Source: Rhizoctonia solani (taxonomy: Eukaryota; Basidiomycota; Agaricomycetes; Cantharellales; Ceratobasidiaceae). From it: a stretch of DNA of 64,000 nt. Of the stretch, positions 10,664 through 22,824 are shown piece by piece (within the stretch, counting starts at the first letter, position 1; each line of letters begins with the position of its first letter). The notes under the pieces are model-generated. The model worked only from the letters and a program-made list of their open reading frames with translations, had not been told where the DNA came from and did no database searches. The position numbers and the translations under genes were made by a program. Location: contig NC_057371.1 of assembly GCF_016906535.1 (NCBI RefSeq), positions 248,001-312,000 on the forward strand, written 5' to 3'.

Positions 10664-12538
10664 TCATATCTTTTTGACTGCCTCTGCATCACAGTCCAAG
10701 AATACTTTGTAGTACTCAACGCGATCGGCGTGCAATCTGATCAACTCCTCTATCTGTTTTCTCATCTGTACGATGTCAGCATCTTCCATTTTATGTGATC
10801 TACCAAAGAAACGAAGCATCTTGTTCTTTAGCAGAATAGCTCCCTTAGTCAACACAGTGTTGATTGTTCTCATTGTCTTCCCTGATCTTTTTGTTTTTCC
10901 GGACATCACCGTTCGCTGATCGGCGGGAGCCGCACCTTCTGGAACTATTAGATCCCCTTCACGTTGCTATGATCCGGTTGTTAGCAAATGCAAAGAGACA
11001 TCCATGAAGGTGGGGCTCGTATACGCACGGCAACTAGGATTTTAATCGCCATAGACTGGTCAAATGATATAAGACGTGCGCGCATTGCTGCTTCCTGGGC
11101 CTTTAGGCCAGCTTGAATTGTCTGAAAATTTCCCGTTAGCAGGAGCCGCACGATACATGCTACAAGGCTTACCTGATGTTCAAGAGCCGCTTCCAGGTGA
11201 GAGATCTCCGATTCGACAAAGGCTCGTATTTCTTTCTGCCATTCATCCATTGCAGCTTGAACCGGTCCTCCTAAGTAAGTGTTAAAAATAGGTCGAGTTT
11301 TGGGCCAGTGAGACCGTCTCACCATCTTTGCATGTCCACGTTAGTTTCCACTCGTCGGGGTTTGGATACCAAGCATCACAAATCTCCATCGGATCGAGGA
11401 GATCTTCCACATTTCCAAAAAGTTTGTCCACCCGGCCCTTGGCATATTCTCCCCATCTCTCTCTAACCTCTTCGATGCTGTTTTCCACCACTTGCTTACA
11501 ATCTTTGTCGGCTACATTTTGCGAAACTAAGCTCCACACACCACTCGAAACAAGTCGTCTATGATTCGCCAGATAGGACTTTTCAAGGATTTCACGAAAC
11601 ACTCTGTTCCAGTATTCTACGAGTTCATTCTTGAGGCGATCGACTTCGCCGCCTAGGCTGCGCTGGCGGTGAACAGTCTGAGATTCTGAGCAAAACTTGC
11701 AATGATCGGCATGTCTCAATAATGGACTTGTATGGATAAGCACACGCGACAGTCGCGAAAGTTTCTCCCAGTCATGAGTAAAGATGTCGGTAGGGTTCCA
11801 TTTAAAGTTAGCCAGACGAGCCTCATTCTCCAAGTCAAACTCTTTACAAAAGTCTGTAAATGGACCGTTTGGCGACATCCAGGGGCCCTTTCTCTTGCTC
11901 TGTTCCAAGTTTGGAGGGTGAGTACTTTGCGTAGTTTGAATGCGAGGCATATATACACTCGCCTGTTCGCCCACACCTGCCCAATCCGAAGCCCCGCATG
12001 CTACACAAAGCGTCAGCGCTTGGGCGAAGAAATAACAGTTATGCTTCTGTAGAGTGTACCGCCTTGCGTGTTTCTGAATCGAGCGGCACGCTCGGAGGAC
12101 AAGTCCTATGTGAACCTGGACTTTGAACTCCAGCTCGACCATGCAACTCGAGCGACCGTGCATCACACCATCGAGCGAGCTTACTTGCTCAATTGTATCT
12201 TGCGCCGTTACTCCATCCCCAAACGCTGAGTCGAGTGGCTTTTTTTCATCAGGTAGCTGACGCCTGTCGATTCGCCAGTACGTGCCCGCTCGAAGGCGAA
12301 ACACAACAAACTCGTGATAGAACGGTCCGCTAGTCTCTTTACGCAGCTGTAGGGTCTGGACGTAGGGGTTATCTTTATGATCATTATACCATTTGGTCAT
12401 AGGCTGGCTATCGTTTCCTTCATCGAATGTAATGTTAAATGGATCTTTGAGACCGAGTACTTTCCGCTGGGCGACAACTAGTGCGTTAGAGCCAGCATAC
12501 GATGCGCCCGGAAGGCGGTCAGGTCGGATCCTAGACAT
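10664..12538 (-). CDS. Unknown protein with possible LRAT/NlpC-like module, copy B
   Basis: Tandem paralogue of 8080-9987. Exons 12538-11323, 11270-11173, 11121-11029 and 10966-10664; introns of 51-62 nt. The start MSRIRPDRLPG matches copy A; an in-frame ATG six codons upstream is also possible. The same key residues are present: YHEFVVFRL, YWRIDRRQL and HNCYFFA. Two differences stand out. First, the position of copy A's first intron is open here: a 63-nt segment bounded by GCGAGT and CAG keeps the frame, so it may be a GC-AG intron or retained coding sequence. Second, near 10672-10678 one base is missing relative to copy A, giving an early TGA at 10664; without it the frame would run on to 10623 and end like copy A (VWNYLIG). 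About 569 residues if the 63-nt segment is translated. Confidence 0.7.
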
Positions 12539-12556
12539 GGGAGAATGCGAAGACAA

Positions 12557-13526
12557 GAGGATGTAGGGTGGTTTTGGGTTGGAAGATGTTTATAGCTATG
12601 AAGTGCGTAAAGTACTACACGCGCATTCCGCATGCTTCTGCCATAGTTTCTTTGGCGCTAGTCCGCTGCTTCAGCCCCTATGGCCATATCCGCAAATGGC
12701 TACGCCACCTCTTCAGAATGTAGGCAGCAAGTATCACACAAAACCACACGTGGTACCATAAAGCCAGACACACACACACACAAAACAGCCGTTCAGGCCT
12801 GTATTATAACCTTTTCTTACTTGACAGCCGTAACTAAAACAGAAAGGGTTTCACAAGGCACAATCGCAAGGGACCATCACGTATTGATAGCTCCCCCCAA
12901 ATCCCCCTATTCTGAGGGAACCCTGGGACGCAGACGCCTGGCGCGTTGGCGCGCTCGATCGCGATGCGATAAATTACTGGCACGCATACACGAGGATAAG
13001 TGCACTGCTTTGTGATACACTTGGTGGGGACTTGCTTTCGGATTTGACGGGTTCCCGACAAACTCAGAGCCCTTTCCGGTCACACGCCAAGTACACAGAA
13101 CACCACTTGTCGGGTCCCATGCGCAGCGAGCCGGTCAATTGAGAAAACATTCCGACCCCACGAGTGAATTTCAAATATCGAGGCCACGCTGAGCTTCTCT
13201 CCACACCCGTTCGTGGAGCCAACCGTCGCACCGCCCTCGGTAAATCATTTCCACACAAACCAAGACATCTCCGTCGCACCGCCAACCCGACTTTGCATGC
13301 GAATATTAATCCAATCAAAAAGGAGCGCTAGTTAATACGATATGTAGTAAACACAAAGCCGAGTCAAGTCCGTACGAACAACATGCAAACACTACTGTTC
13401 AAGGCAGGGGCGGGAGGGTCGTACTAAAAAAAAACTAAAACTATGCAACGAAATAAAATCCAATCAACATGACAAATCGTGTCCGTTTTTTAAGCAATAC
13501 CAGAGTCTGTATATCTGTGGTGTTGT
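12557..13526. other. Intergenic spacer with a CA microsatellite
   Basis: No gene supported. A short (CA)n tract lies at 12768-12782. The region carries the upstream side of copy B and the 3' flank of the chitin deacetylase gene. Confidence 0.4.
12768..12782. repeat. (CA)n microsatellite
   Basis: Seven to eight perfect CA units. Short and of no evident function. Confidence 0.8.
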
Positions 13527-15071
13527 TTAAAGTAGCAATGCGACACCTGCGGCGATACCAACCAGGGCACCGACGAGGCCTCCCACTGCGCGAGTGGCGC
13601 CGTTGGATCCCCCAGATGATTGACCACTGTTGGAGCCGGAGCCAGAGGTGGCGCTGGATTGGGAACCAGAGGCGGTATGAGTGCCGGTGCTAGCAGGGGA
13701 GCTAGAGTTCGACGAAGTCTCAATGTATGCCTCGGACAACGGCTTCTTCAAGCACTCGACAATGGACATCATGTTGAACTTGCGGGCCTGGGCGTCAGGA
13801 AGAACATAGCCAACGGCAAGATCAACAGTTTGTTGGTACAAATCGTGGGCAAGGACGATGAAACCAGTGCTGAGTTCGCCAGCAGTATCAAGAATCTTGT
13901 CAAACGAGTTGAGAACTTCGGCGGCGGAAAGACCGGAAGGAATGTGCCAGTCGTTGGTATCGAAGCTTCCGCCGTTAGCGCTAGTCCAGATTATAGGAGT
14001 AAGCTTCATGGCATTGGCAATCGCGCGAACACGGTCGTCAATATCACCATAAGGAGGACGCATAGTGTTGGGGGTAACACCGGTAATTTGTTTAATAGCC
14101 TCACGTGTCCATCCAAGCTCGGCAATAATTTGCTCGTTGGTCAAGGTGGTAAGAGTTGGGTGAGACCAGGTGTGAACAGAGAGTTGATGTCCACCCATGT
14201 ACTCGGCCTGCAACATCTCGGGCCTAGAAATCGCACGCGAACCGACAACAAAGAATGTGGACTTGATGTTGTTAGCATCGAGGTAGTTGAGGAGATCGGG
14301 GGTGTATGGCGACGGGCCGTCATCAAACGAAAGACCCCAGGTTGCTATACGAATCAAAGCAGTTGTCAGTTATTTGTTTGTGGGGTAACAGTTTGGGAAT
14401 GTTCAAACACACCCTTGTCGGGACAAGTCGTAATGTCGGTTTCGCGCGAGCAGCCTCCGCATGTCCACCAGCAGTTTCCTTGAGCCGTGGCATTTGCAAG
14501 AGCGGCTGCGTTTGCCGGGTCTCCACACCCTGTTGCCAAGAACGTATATGAGATCATGACGTCAGGACAAGCCAAAGATGTTGCGCACCTCCAAGCTGGG
14601 TTTGCCCAATATTCGGAATCTTAATACCCGAGTTGGTGACTTCTTGGATCCACTGCTTCACTTGGGGACTGTCGAGAGGGGGATTTGGTCGAGAGCGGGC
14701 CAGTTGGCAGCGGTGATGGCAGCTACAGGGTTTATTTGTTAGATAAATAGCCGGTATTGATAAGCTCGCTTATCACTCACAGGTCGGCAAAGGCGGAGCA
14801 CCAGAGATTGGAGGAGTCGCACCCGCTGCGTATGTCGTGTGTAGTGCAACAGTAGCTTGGGTAGGTGCACTTGCATAGATCGATGACAGGGGCACAGCCG
14901 TCGGGTTCGTTGACGACAACGCAGGTGGGGCTATCGAGACGTTAGCTCGCTTCAACAACACCAATGCCAATTGCACTCACAAACGTTGGCAGTAGAAGTT
15001 GCAGCCTGGCGAGGGGTAATTTGCGCATTGACAACGGCAGCCGCAGCGAGAACGGCAGTAAGAGCAATCAT
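13527..15071 (-). CDS. GPI-anchored chitin deacetylase (polysaccharide deacetylase)
   Basis: Five exons on the minus strand: 15071-14981, 14930-14781, 14722-14589, 14529-14413 and 14344-13527. Exon 1 starts MIALTAVLAAAAVV, a signal peptide. The catalytic NodB domain is intact: LSFDDGPSPYT (catalytic and metal Asp), SVHTWSHPTL (metal His pair), RPPYGDID, and LAHDL (catalytic His). Before it lies CWWTCGGC, typical of this fungal group. The C-terminus is Ser/Gly-rich and ends in a hydrophobic tail, a GPI-anchor signal. It should convert cell-wall chitin to chitosan. The N-terminal region does not assemble in one frame: a run of five C at about 14681-14686 needs one more base to join WPALDQIP to LDSPQVKQW. 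Exon 2 also has an alternative cysteine-rich frame. About 436 residues if one base is restored. Function is firm; the N-terminal model is not. Confidence 0.85.
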
Positions 15072-16228
15072 TTTGTTTTGTATCTGTGGTAACAGTACGT
15101 GGTATTACACTGCAAGTCGAGTTGGGAGCGACAAGGCCAGTGGAGGTTGGAAACACAAGATAAAGAAAAAAATACCGAGGTTAAGAACGGAAGACCGAGA
15201 CACGCGACTGATCCCAAGCGACCGCTTGGCTTTTCAACCACTGAGACATTGCAAATCATTGCTTCTATTTTTGGATTACAGAGTGCACCCTGAACTCATT
15301 CGGCACCTCGGCTGTTGCTTCCTGTAGCTTGGCGTGCGCAAACCGAGCTGATTGGTCACTGTGCACCGTAGCCACGTTGTATGGTTAGAATATTAATTAT
15401 TGGGATTCCAGTAGGTCATGACACCCGCACCTGCTGGCATTGCAATGTCTTTGAGAGTCATTTTTTTTACTCATATATGCATATGCCCTGAACCAATTGT
15501 CAGATTCGAAATATAGTCTAATAATAGACCCCTGTTTTACCCCCTTTTTCAGGGACCAAGATATAACGACTTATGTTCGAATATTTAAATGAGGATTTCT
15601 ACTCGTTTCACTAACTGCCGACACAAGACGTAACCTTTGAAATATGAGATTGATGGTGCAATGATAGGGTATGTACCAGCATCCGAAAAGACAGATACTC
15701 CGAATCGTGGGCAATAATACTATGACGTTCGGGCCGACTGGCTCTTAGCTTGAAGGTTTTCTAAGTCTGGGGGTGCAACTCGGATCAATCGTAGAATTAA
15801 CGAAGGCATGTTATACTCGGATGTATACATCGTTATGCTACTGGTCGATTGTCATTGAGGTAAAGGTACCTCATCCAAGGACATACATAATAGGGTAGTC
15901 GAAAACGGTGCACATAGCTTCATGCGCGTCTGGGTGTTCTCGATAGAGCCCCGCTTGCGTATTTCACTCGGCGTGATCACATGGAGTGTCAAAATTTATA
16001 ATATGAGTGCTGGTATGGATTAGACAGTGACATACTTAGGTCATAAAGGACAGTATATCCTGATACCATAGACGTGCCAAGAACAGAGTGTTTATGTCAA
16101 AAAACAACAACAATAATTCATCGTGGGTTTGGATATAAATTCCTTTCACCATCGAAGTTCCGCCCTTAATCTTGTCTGATGGGTATGCCAATAAATAAAC
16201 GAGGAGATGTAACTATGTAATACAGATA
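15072..16228. other. Intergenic, no gene supported
   Basis: Upstream region of the chitin deacetylase, followed by AT-rich sequence. No domain, repeat or RNA was recognised. Confidence 0.4.
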
Positions 16229-18053
16229 TCAAGTGCCCCTCGCGACCCTCAGACCAAAACGTAGAATCTTAATGCTAACTTTCAACATTTTGATGTGGAG
16301 ATCAAATCTATCCAAAATCCCAGGATCAATAGGCATGGCGGGTCCATGGACACTCTGCGTCCCAGAACTAGTAGATTGGCCGACTGTTGAGAGTCGAGGG
16401 TCAATAAAGGCGGGTGTAGGCATGTGATACGGCGTAACGATCGGTGTCGCTCTTTGGGTTCGGTCAAAAACACATTGTCTATAAGAAAACGTTAGCAACC
16501 TAAAGGCGATCGATAGATATCTGTTTCACTTGATAGTAGGCTCCCATGTAAGGAACCAGTCTCTCTCCGAGAGGCCGATCAGTTGGCTGACCCCATTCGA
16601 GGTTTCAGTCAGTATACGGTGGTCAGTCCCATCGCTAGCACTCCTTTCGTTTGTTAGGCTCGTGGAATCATCTGTAGCCTCCTTGGATGTCCGTTGTCTG
16701 TAGATTTCCGCGGACTCTCCACGAATGGAATCTCTGCAGTGTTTCCACGTACGCAGTGGGAACGCAGACCCAGCGACCTCCCAGCGACCTCCTCGAAGTC
16801 GCTTGTATACCCAGATGAAGGGGTATATCAGCGTGAGCCAAAGGAGGAAGACTGCCCATGTTTTCGACAAGGCACGGGAGATCGTGGACGGGGGTCGAAT
16901 ATCGATCTCAGACGCCGATGTGATAAACTTGACCGTGATAGTAGGAGTTCTGCAATACGTAATTGCTCGTATACTTGATCGTACGACTGAGTCAAAAGAA
17001 TGGATGAATGTTCAGTTTGTTGAGTACATTCGATAGCTCGTACCTTGTGCAAGCTTCTCGGTATTCCACCCGTACACAACCTGAGAAACTGGTCAAACAC
17101 CGATAGGTGCGTATCATCGCTTGTAGTGCATACCTTGCGAAACTTGAACGACTTCATACTCTTGTTGCTTGTGCAGTATCGATCGGCCCACTGACGAAGG
17201 GTAAGTTCGGAGCGATCTGGCATAGCCTCGTCAGATGGAGTGATTCGTCGTGGACTATCCGACTGGTCTGTCATGCTCAACCAAGGCGGAAGCCCCCACT
17301 TTCCCCTGTTCTCCCTCCAAGCCTTTCCGGCCTTGAGAAGCCTCCTTGAGACACGACGAACACCGCCCACAGTGTCTGTCAGCACTTCGCGTTTCATTCG
17401 ACCGCGATAGGCCGGCTCGTCGTCGGGAACAGTCCATAGCACAGGAGGATGCTGTCGGAAGTGTTGAGAAACGTCGATAGCAAAGTCGAAATCGACGATG
17501 GTTTCGGTATAGGTTTGGCGCTCTGTTTGTGTAACAGTCCTACCGTCGATGTTCTTGGTTCGGGTCACATAACGTGTACGCTCCTCCGGATGAGTGCCAC
17601 GGCACTTGAGAATAAATTTGGGAGGGGCTTTGGCTCGTGAAAGTATGAACTGGTAGAGTGCTTCGCCTAGAGGTCATAGTTTCGATAAAGGTTTGCTAGC
17701 TGGTCATGATTCAAGACATGCTCACCATCTTCGTTCAAGTGCTTGTCGTGAGAGTAAATATTACCGCTGGAAGTAGTCTTGTAGTCGGCATAGTATGACT
17801 GAAACTCTGGTGGCGAGTCTCTGTCTGTTTCCTCGTACCCAGGTACCATAGTTATCTCCAAAGGCTGAGTACCAGAGGACGAGCCTTCGCCTAACAATCG
17901 AGTTCTCTCATCCGAATCACCAAATTCGATACAGACATGTGGATCCTTCATGTCTATGTGATCCGGCACGGTAATGGGGCCTGTAGACGCTTGTGAAGGT
18001 CCTTCAATGGTGGAGTCAAGATGAATGGTCGTTGTTTGATGTGACTTCGCCAT
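16229..18053 (-). CDS. Unknown single-pass membrane protein, copy 1
   Basis: Five exons (18053-17726, 17666-17134, 17080-17044, 16986-16530, 16478-16229) separated by introns of 51-59 nt give an unbroken product of about 534 residues. No named domain was recognised. Visible features: a polar, Ser/Glu-rich N-terminus with a LLGEGSSSG patch; a conserved block IYSHDKHLNEDGEALYQFIL; a block FDFAIDVSQH...LWTVPDDEPAYRGRMKRE; and one strong membrane segment, WAVFLLWLTLIYPFIW, at about residues 340-360. The membrane segment lies in the C-terminal third, so the large soluble part is N-terminal; there is no signal peptide. Exon 3 is only 37 nt. It has a tandem paralogue at 20546-22253 with the same exon plan. 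Function unknown; expression and reality are well supported by the conservation of all five exons. Confidence 0.8.
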
Positions 18054-20545
18054 AATGGGTGAGCTTGGATTATGGCACGTGTAATTCCTCTTCTAGTCTC
18101 CTCTCCGTTTTCGTATCTTTGTCTGTTACTTTTGTTGGAATGTTAGGGGTACTTTTGTAACGCGATTGTTTTGTCTCGTTCTCTGTCAAACGAGCTGCCT
18201 TGTTTGCATATAGCTTGGCTGGGTCTTCTGAGATACAGATATATTTATAGAAAAGTCAAACGCTGTAAGGTCATGTAAACTAGCAACACACCAGATAGCT
18301 TTGCGACAGAGATAGAAACAAGTGGGATATAAAGCCTAGACAACTGACTCAGTATAATCGAATGAGTTGGATTATTGCAGTGAATCGATTCTAAGAGTAA
18401 GACTCATGAGTTTCTTATAGCTAGTATCGGGTCATTATATAAATTAGTTTCGTGCAGCCGCTCGTACAATCCTTCAGCCGTTATAGGTCATGAGCCCGGC
18501 GTATATGCATCGGGCTGCGTCTTTGTTATGAGTCATGCCGCAGTGGCTGTATGGCCCCGCGTGCTGCGTGGCCACTACGGGTTTCCTATCAAGTTGCCCC
18601 TAAGTTGAAGGCTAATGTCCGGTTTGGAGAGCTTGGAGCCGGCTAGGGAGTAAAATGATTACGCTAGGAATGATCCGGGCGCTATCGTGGCTGGCTTCTC
18701 CGGTCAAGTGGCTCCCTATGTGTACAGCCACTGGCTGGAGTGCGTATGAGTTTTGATGGGTAGGATTCAGCGCACCCATTTCAACTTGGTAAGTTATTTT
18801 AATTGATCGATGTTCGTATATGGTGTATCTATATGTTACTTTCTGCAGCAACAACCACGTGACTGAGATTAGGGAGTAAAGGAGTACGAAACCAAGACCT
18901 GGTAGCCATCTCAGCCTGGAATATTCAAGAGGATATTTGGCGTTGCAGGTGATTGATTATGAGCCGCCCCTCAGAGAGCGCACTTTCGGAGCCGACTGAT
19001 GAGTTCAGTAGATCATCAATAACTGTAAATTTGACATTGATTAATTCGATTCACCGGAGGCAGTAATATAATCAAGAGTCATGCGTGCAAGGTGGGAGCG
19101 AAATTCAAGCTGAGGAAAGACCTGTATGTACTGAGGCATGAAACCAAGAGCAATTGGATCTTGAAGTACTATTCTATCGAATCAGCGTCCGTTGGATGGG
19201 TGGGGTAGAGCCAGACGCATGACATCGCATGTAGAGGCTGCCAGCACGCTGTTGCTGAGCTCAAGTTATTATAGTAATTGATTAAGCCAAATCGGAGTTT
19301 ACTCGCACTTTGAACTGGCTGAGTATTCACTTGATTAAAGTGAGTATTGGGGTAGAGTTCGCTAATACGAGTGGCAACCTGCATCCGAATGGGATCAGCA
19401 CCGAGGTTCCAATCCGCGAACCACTTGTGCTTGCAGTTAACGCATGCAACTCTAGCTTAATCAATACCCTTTAGAACATTTTATCGTATAAATTACGCTA
19501 AAATTCTTACTGACGGCAATTCTATAGAAGCACGGCACCTCCCGTACTCGATATATCAATCGAAAGCAAGCAAGGCTGCCTCAGCCTCAGTATAAATCAA
19601 CGGCCGTAAGTTTTACTCGAGAGCGTTGTTGCAAATGTCATAGGATTGAGCCTGAAGCATCAAAAATTGAGGGAGGGGTTTGTGAACAAGACAGTCTCTT
19701 ACCTGAGAGAAATACCCCGTTGATTCCATATAACTACATATCTATTCAAATCTGTGTTAGAGTGAAGTTAAAGCAAAGAAAAGAGTAAATTACTCTGAGT
19801 GCTTATGAAATTTGATGTGTCAATTCCCACTTGTACTTTCCACCGGCCATTGGCTAGTACGTACCCCTTAAGCGTCAAGTGATCATGACTAGCTATAGTC
19901 AAGAATACCTAAAAGATAGCTACTCCAGCGAGTGACCGCACTCCAAGAAAGGGAAAATTGGATGCCTTTGAGCTTGGAATCATTTTAATTGAGTCCCAAA
20001 AGACATTTCCCAGGGCTGAGGAGTCGTTCACTCGACGTGAAAGGCTAGCAATCTATGATTTGAGTAATTGTAACTAGGAGATGGGCTTTTAATGCACAAT
20101 GACTGGGCAGTGCAAAACACCTCACCAGATCCTAAGCGTGATAAATTTGTAAAGGAAGAACATCTTAGCTTCCTGTGTAGTTGCATAGCCTCAATGAAGA
20201 CATTTCTTAGTTGATTTGTTCACCGCTACCCGCTGGAATAAGAGGAGTTATAAGGTATTGTACCCAGCAGCAAGGTTCCGAGGCCACATGCGCTAGTGAA
20301 TGCTGCTGCCATAAGCACGACAAGAAGCGCGAAGCAATTCTATCAAGTGGCGATAACTCGTGCCGGGCTAGAGTGTAACTCTCCTTTGTAATCACTAAGG
20401 TGTTGCTTCCACTCCCTGACGGTAATCGAATGGGCAAGCCAGGAGATGTTATATTTCTATAATGCAAATATCAACCATCCCCACGGACCTCAAACCAAAA
20501 CGCATACGTAGAAATACAATGATGATAGTAGCAAGTAAATCCAGC
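18054..20545. other. Spacer between the membrane-protein paralogues
   Basis: About 2.5 kb of AT-rich DNA without a supportable gene. The right end (20462-20545) is not spacer by origin: it is homologous to the last 28 codons of copy 1 but out of frame with copy 2. Open frames at 18612-18854 and 19169-19384 (-) have no support. Confidence 0.4.
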
Positions 20546-22253
20546 TTAAATCCCAAGGTCAGCAAATCCACTGTATTCATGGTCCCGCTGCAGTCCCAAA
20601 CTGGAAAATCGGTCAACTACTGGAGGTCGGAAGTCATCAAGCAGGGCGGATGTATGCATGCCATAAGGCGTTATAATCGGCGCCGCTTCTTGAATTCCAG
20701 CAGTAACGCATTGTCTATAAGAAAACGTTAGCAACCCAAAGATGATCGACAGATATTCATTTCACTTGATCGTTGACTCCCATGTAAGGAACCAGTCTCT
20801 TTCCGAGGGTCCGATCAGTTGACTAACTCCGTTTGAGGTTTCGGCCAGTATACGATCGTCAGTCCCATCACTCCTTTCGCTTGTCAAGCTCATGACATCA
20901 CCCGTAACTTCCTTGAACGTTCTTCTTCGATAGGCTTCTGCGGACTCTCCAGGAATGGAATCTCCGCAGTGTTTCCACGTGCGAAGTGGGAACGCAGACC
21001 CAGCGACCTCCCAACGACCTCCTCGAAGTCGGTCGTATATCCAGATGAAGGGGTATATCAGCGTGAGCCAAAGGAGGACGACTACCCATGTTTTTGACAA
21101 GGCGCGGGAGATTGTGGATGAGGGTCGAATATCGATCTCAGATGCGGATGTGACAAACTGGACTGTGATAGTAGGAGTTCTGTGGTACGTAACCATTTGT
21201 ATACTTGACCGTATAGCTGAGTCAAAGGTAAGAATGGATAAACGTTCAGTCTCAGATATATTCGCCAGATCGCACCTTGTGTAAGCTTCTCAGTGTTCCA
21301 CCCATACACAACCTGAGAAGTTGGTCAAACACCGATAGGTGCATACCATCGTTTGTAGGGCATACCTTGCGAAACTTGAACGACTTCATACTCTTGTTGC
21401 TTTCACAGTATCGATCGGCCCACTGACGAAGGGTAAGTTCGGAGCGACTTGGCATAGCCTCATCGGCTGGCGTGGATCGTCGTGGACCGTCAAATTGGTC
21501 TGTCATGCTCAACCAAGGCGGCAGTCCCCATTTTTCTCTTGTCTCTTTCCAGGCCTTTCCAGCCTTGAGAATTCTCCTCGAGACGCGACGAACACCGCCC
21601 ATAGTATCTGTCAGCACTTCGCGTTTCATTCGACCGCGGTAAGTCGGCTCGTCGTCGGGAACAGTCCAGAGCACAGGAGGGAGCTGTCGGAGGTGTTCAG
21701 AGATATCGATAGCAAAGTCGAAGTCGACAATGGTCTCGGTGTGCATCTCAGGCTCGGTTCGGGTAACGGTCCTGTTATCGGTGGTCTCGGTTCGGGTTAC
21801 ATGACGTACGCGCGTCTCGGGATGAGTGCCACGACACTTGAGAATAAAGTTGGGAGGAACTTTGGCTCGCGAGAGTATGAACTGGTAGAGTGCTTCCCCT
21901 AGAGGTCACAGTTTCGGCCAAAGGTTTACCCGATGATCATGATTCAAAGGATGCTCACCATCTTCATTCAAATGCTTGTCATGAGAGTAAATATCGCCGC
22001 TTGAGGTGGTTTCATAATCAGCATGGTATAGTTGAAACTCTGGAGGTAGGTCTCTGTGCATTTCTTCGTATGCAGGCACTGTTTCTAAAGGCTGAGCACC
22101 AGAGGACGAACCTTCGCCTAGCAATCGAGAACTCTCGTCTGAATGGCCAGACTCAAAGTAGCCATGTGGATCCTTCTTATCTTTGTCATCTATGGTGGCC
22201 ATGGGATGTGTGGACGCTTGTGAAGGTCCTTCAGTGGTGGGGTCAAGATGCAT
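20546..22253 (-). CDS. Unknown single-pass membrane protein, copy 2
   Basis: Paralogue of 16229-18053 with the same five-exon structure: 22253-21959, 21898-21366, 21312-21276, 21216-20766, 20714-20546; exons 2 and 3 have exactly the same lengths (533 and 37 nt). Product about 494 residues. The membrane segment WVVVLLWLTLIYPFIW and the IYSHDKHLNEDG and FDFAID blocks are conserved. Two ends have changed. At the 5' end the ATG of copy 1 is replaced by ATTTCG-type sequence, and translation must start about 10 codons later at MHLDP. At the 3' end a frame shift before 20546 gives an early TAA; homology to the copy 1 tail (RFGLR) continues in another frame to about 20462. The gene may still be functional because the lost tail is not part of the conserved blocks. 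Confidence 0.75.
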
Positions 22254-22824
22254 AGTCGTCGTTGATGATGTGGCTTTGCCGAAATGGGCGAGACTCTACG
22301 ATCTCAGCAATGGTAAGGGTAGTGGCTGTGCTCCAACAATTGTGACAAGCGCCGGACGCCCGCAAACAAATACACACCAAAGATTCCGACTACATACTAT
22401 ACATAATATATGTGGAAGAGTGGGGTGACCCTTTTCTTTCCTTTTGAGACTCAGCTCGGGTCTACTAGAGCCCGGTCGCCTTCGCGCCGTAAACCTTGGT
22501 GATACCTATTCACTTGCCTGTGCTGAGCAACAAAGAATTCGGATGTCTATTCCTCAACGAATTTATTCGTCACTAATGGGTCTAACGTATGTAAATGCGA
22601 ACGAGAAATGAATGTGGGAGTAAGTGAAGTGAATATGGATTGCTCTCTTACGACTTACGGACTCGATGACAGTCAACAAAATATAATAGAGTTCGCTAGT
22701 AAGCACACGATACATCTATAATGGACATCGTTAGGCACATACGTTATTTTCCTACATAGCTTATATCCATATTATAATGTCCCTTGGTCAGGTTTCTTCA
22801 TGTACCTCGATCAAAAATACCCTG
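22254..22824. other. Upstream region of copy 2
   Basis: Promoter side of the membrane-protein copy 2, ending at a MITE. No gene seen. Confidence 0.35.

Noticed and set aside
12768..12782. CA tract as a telomere or centromere signal
   Set aside because: Too short; ordinary microsatellite.
13620..14483. 287-residue open frame on + opposite the chitin deacetylase
   Set aside because: Exact antisense shadow of the catalytic exon; biased composition (Gly/Asn/Arg/Val) and no domain.
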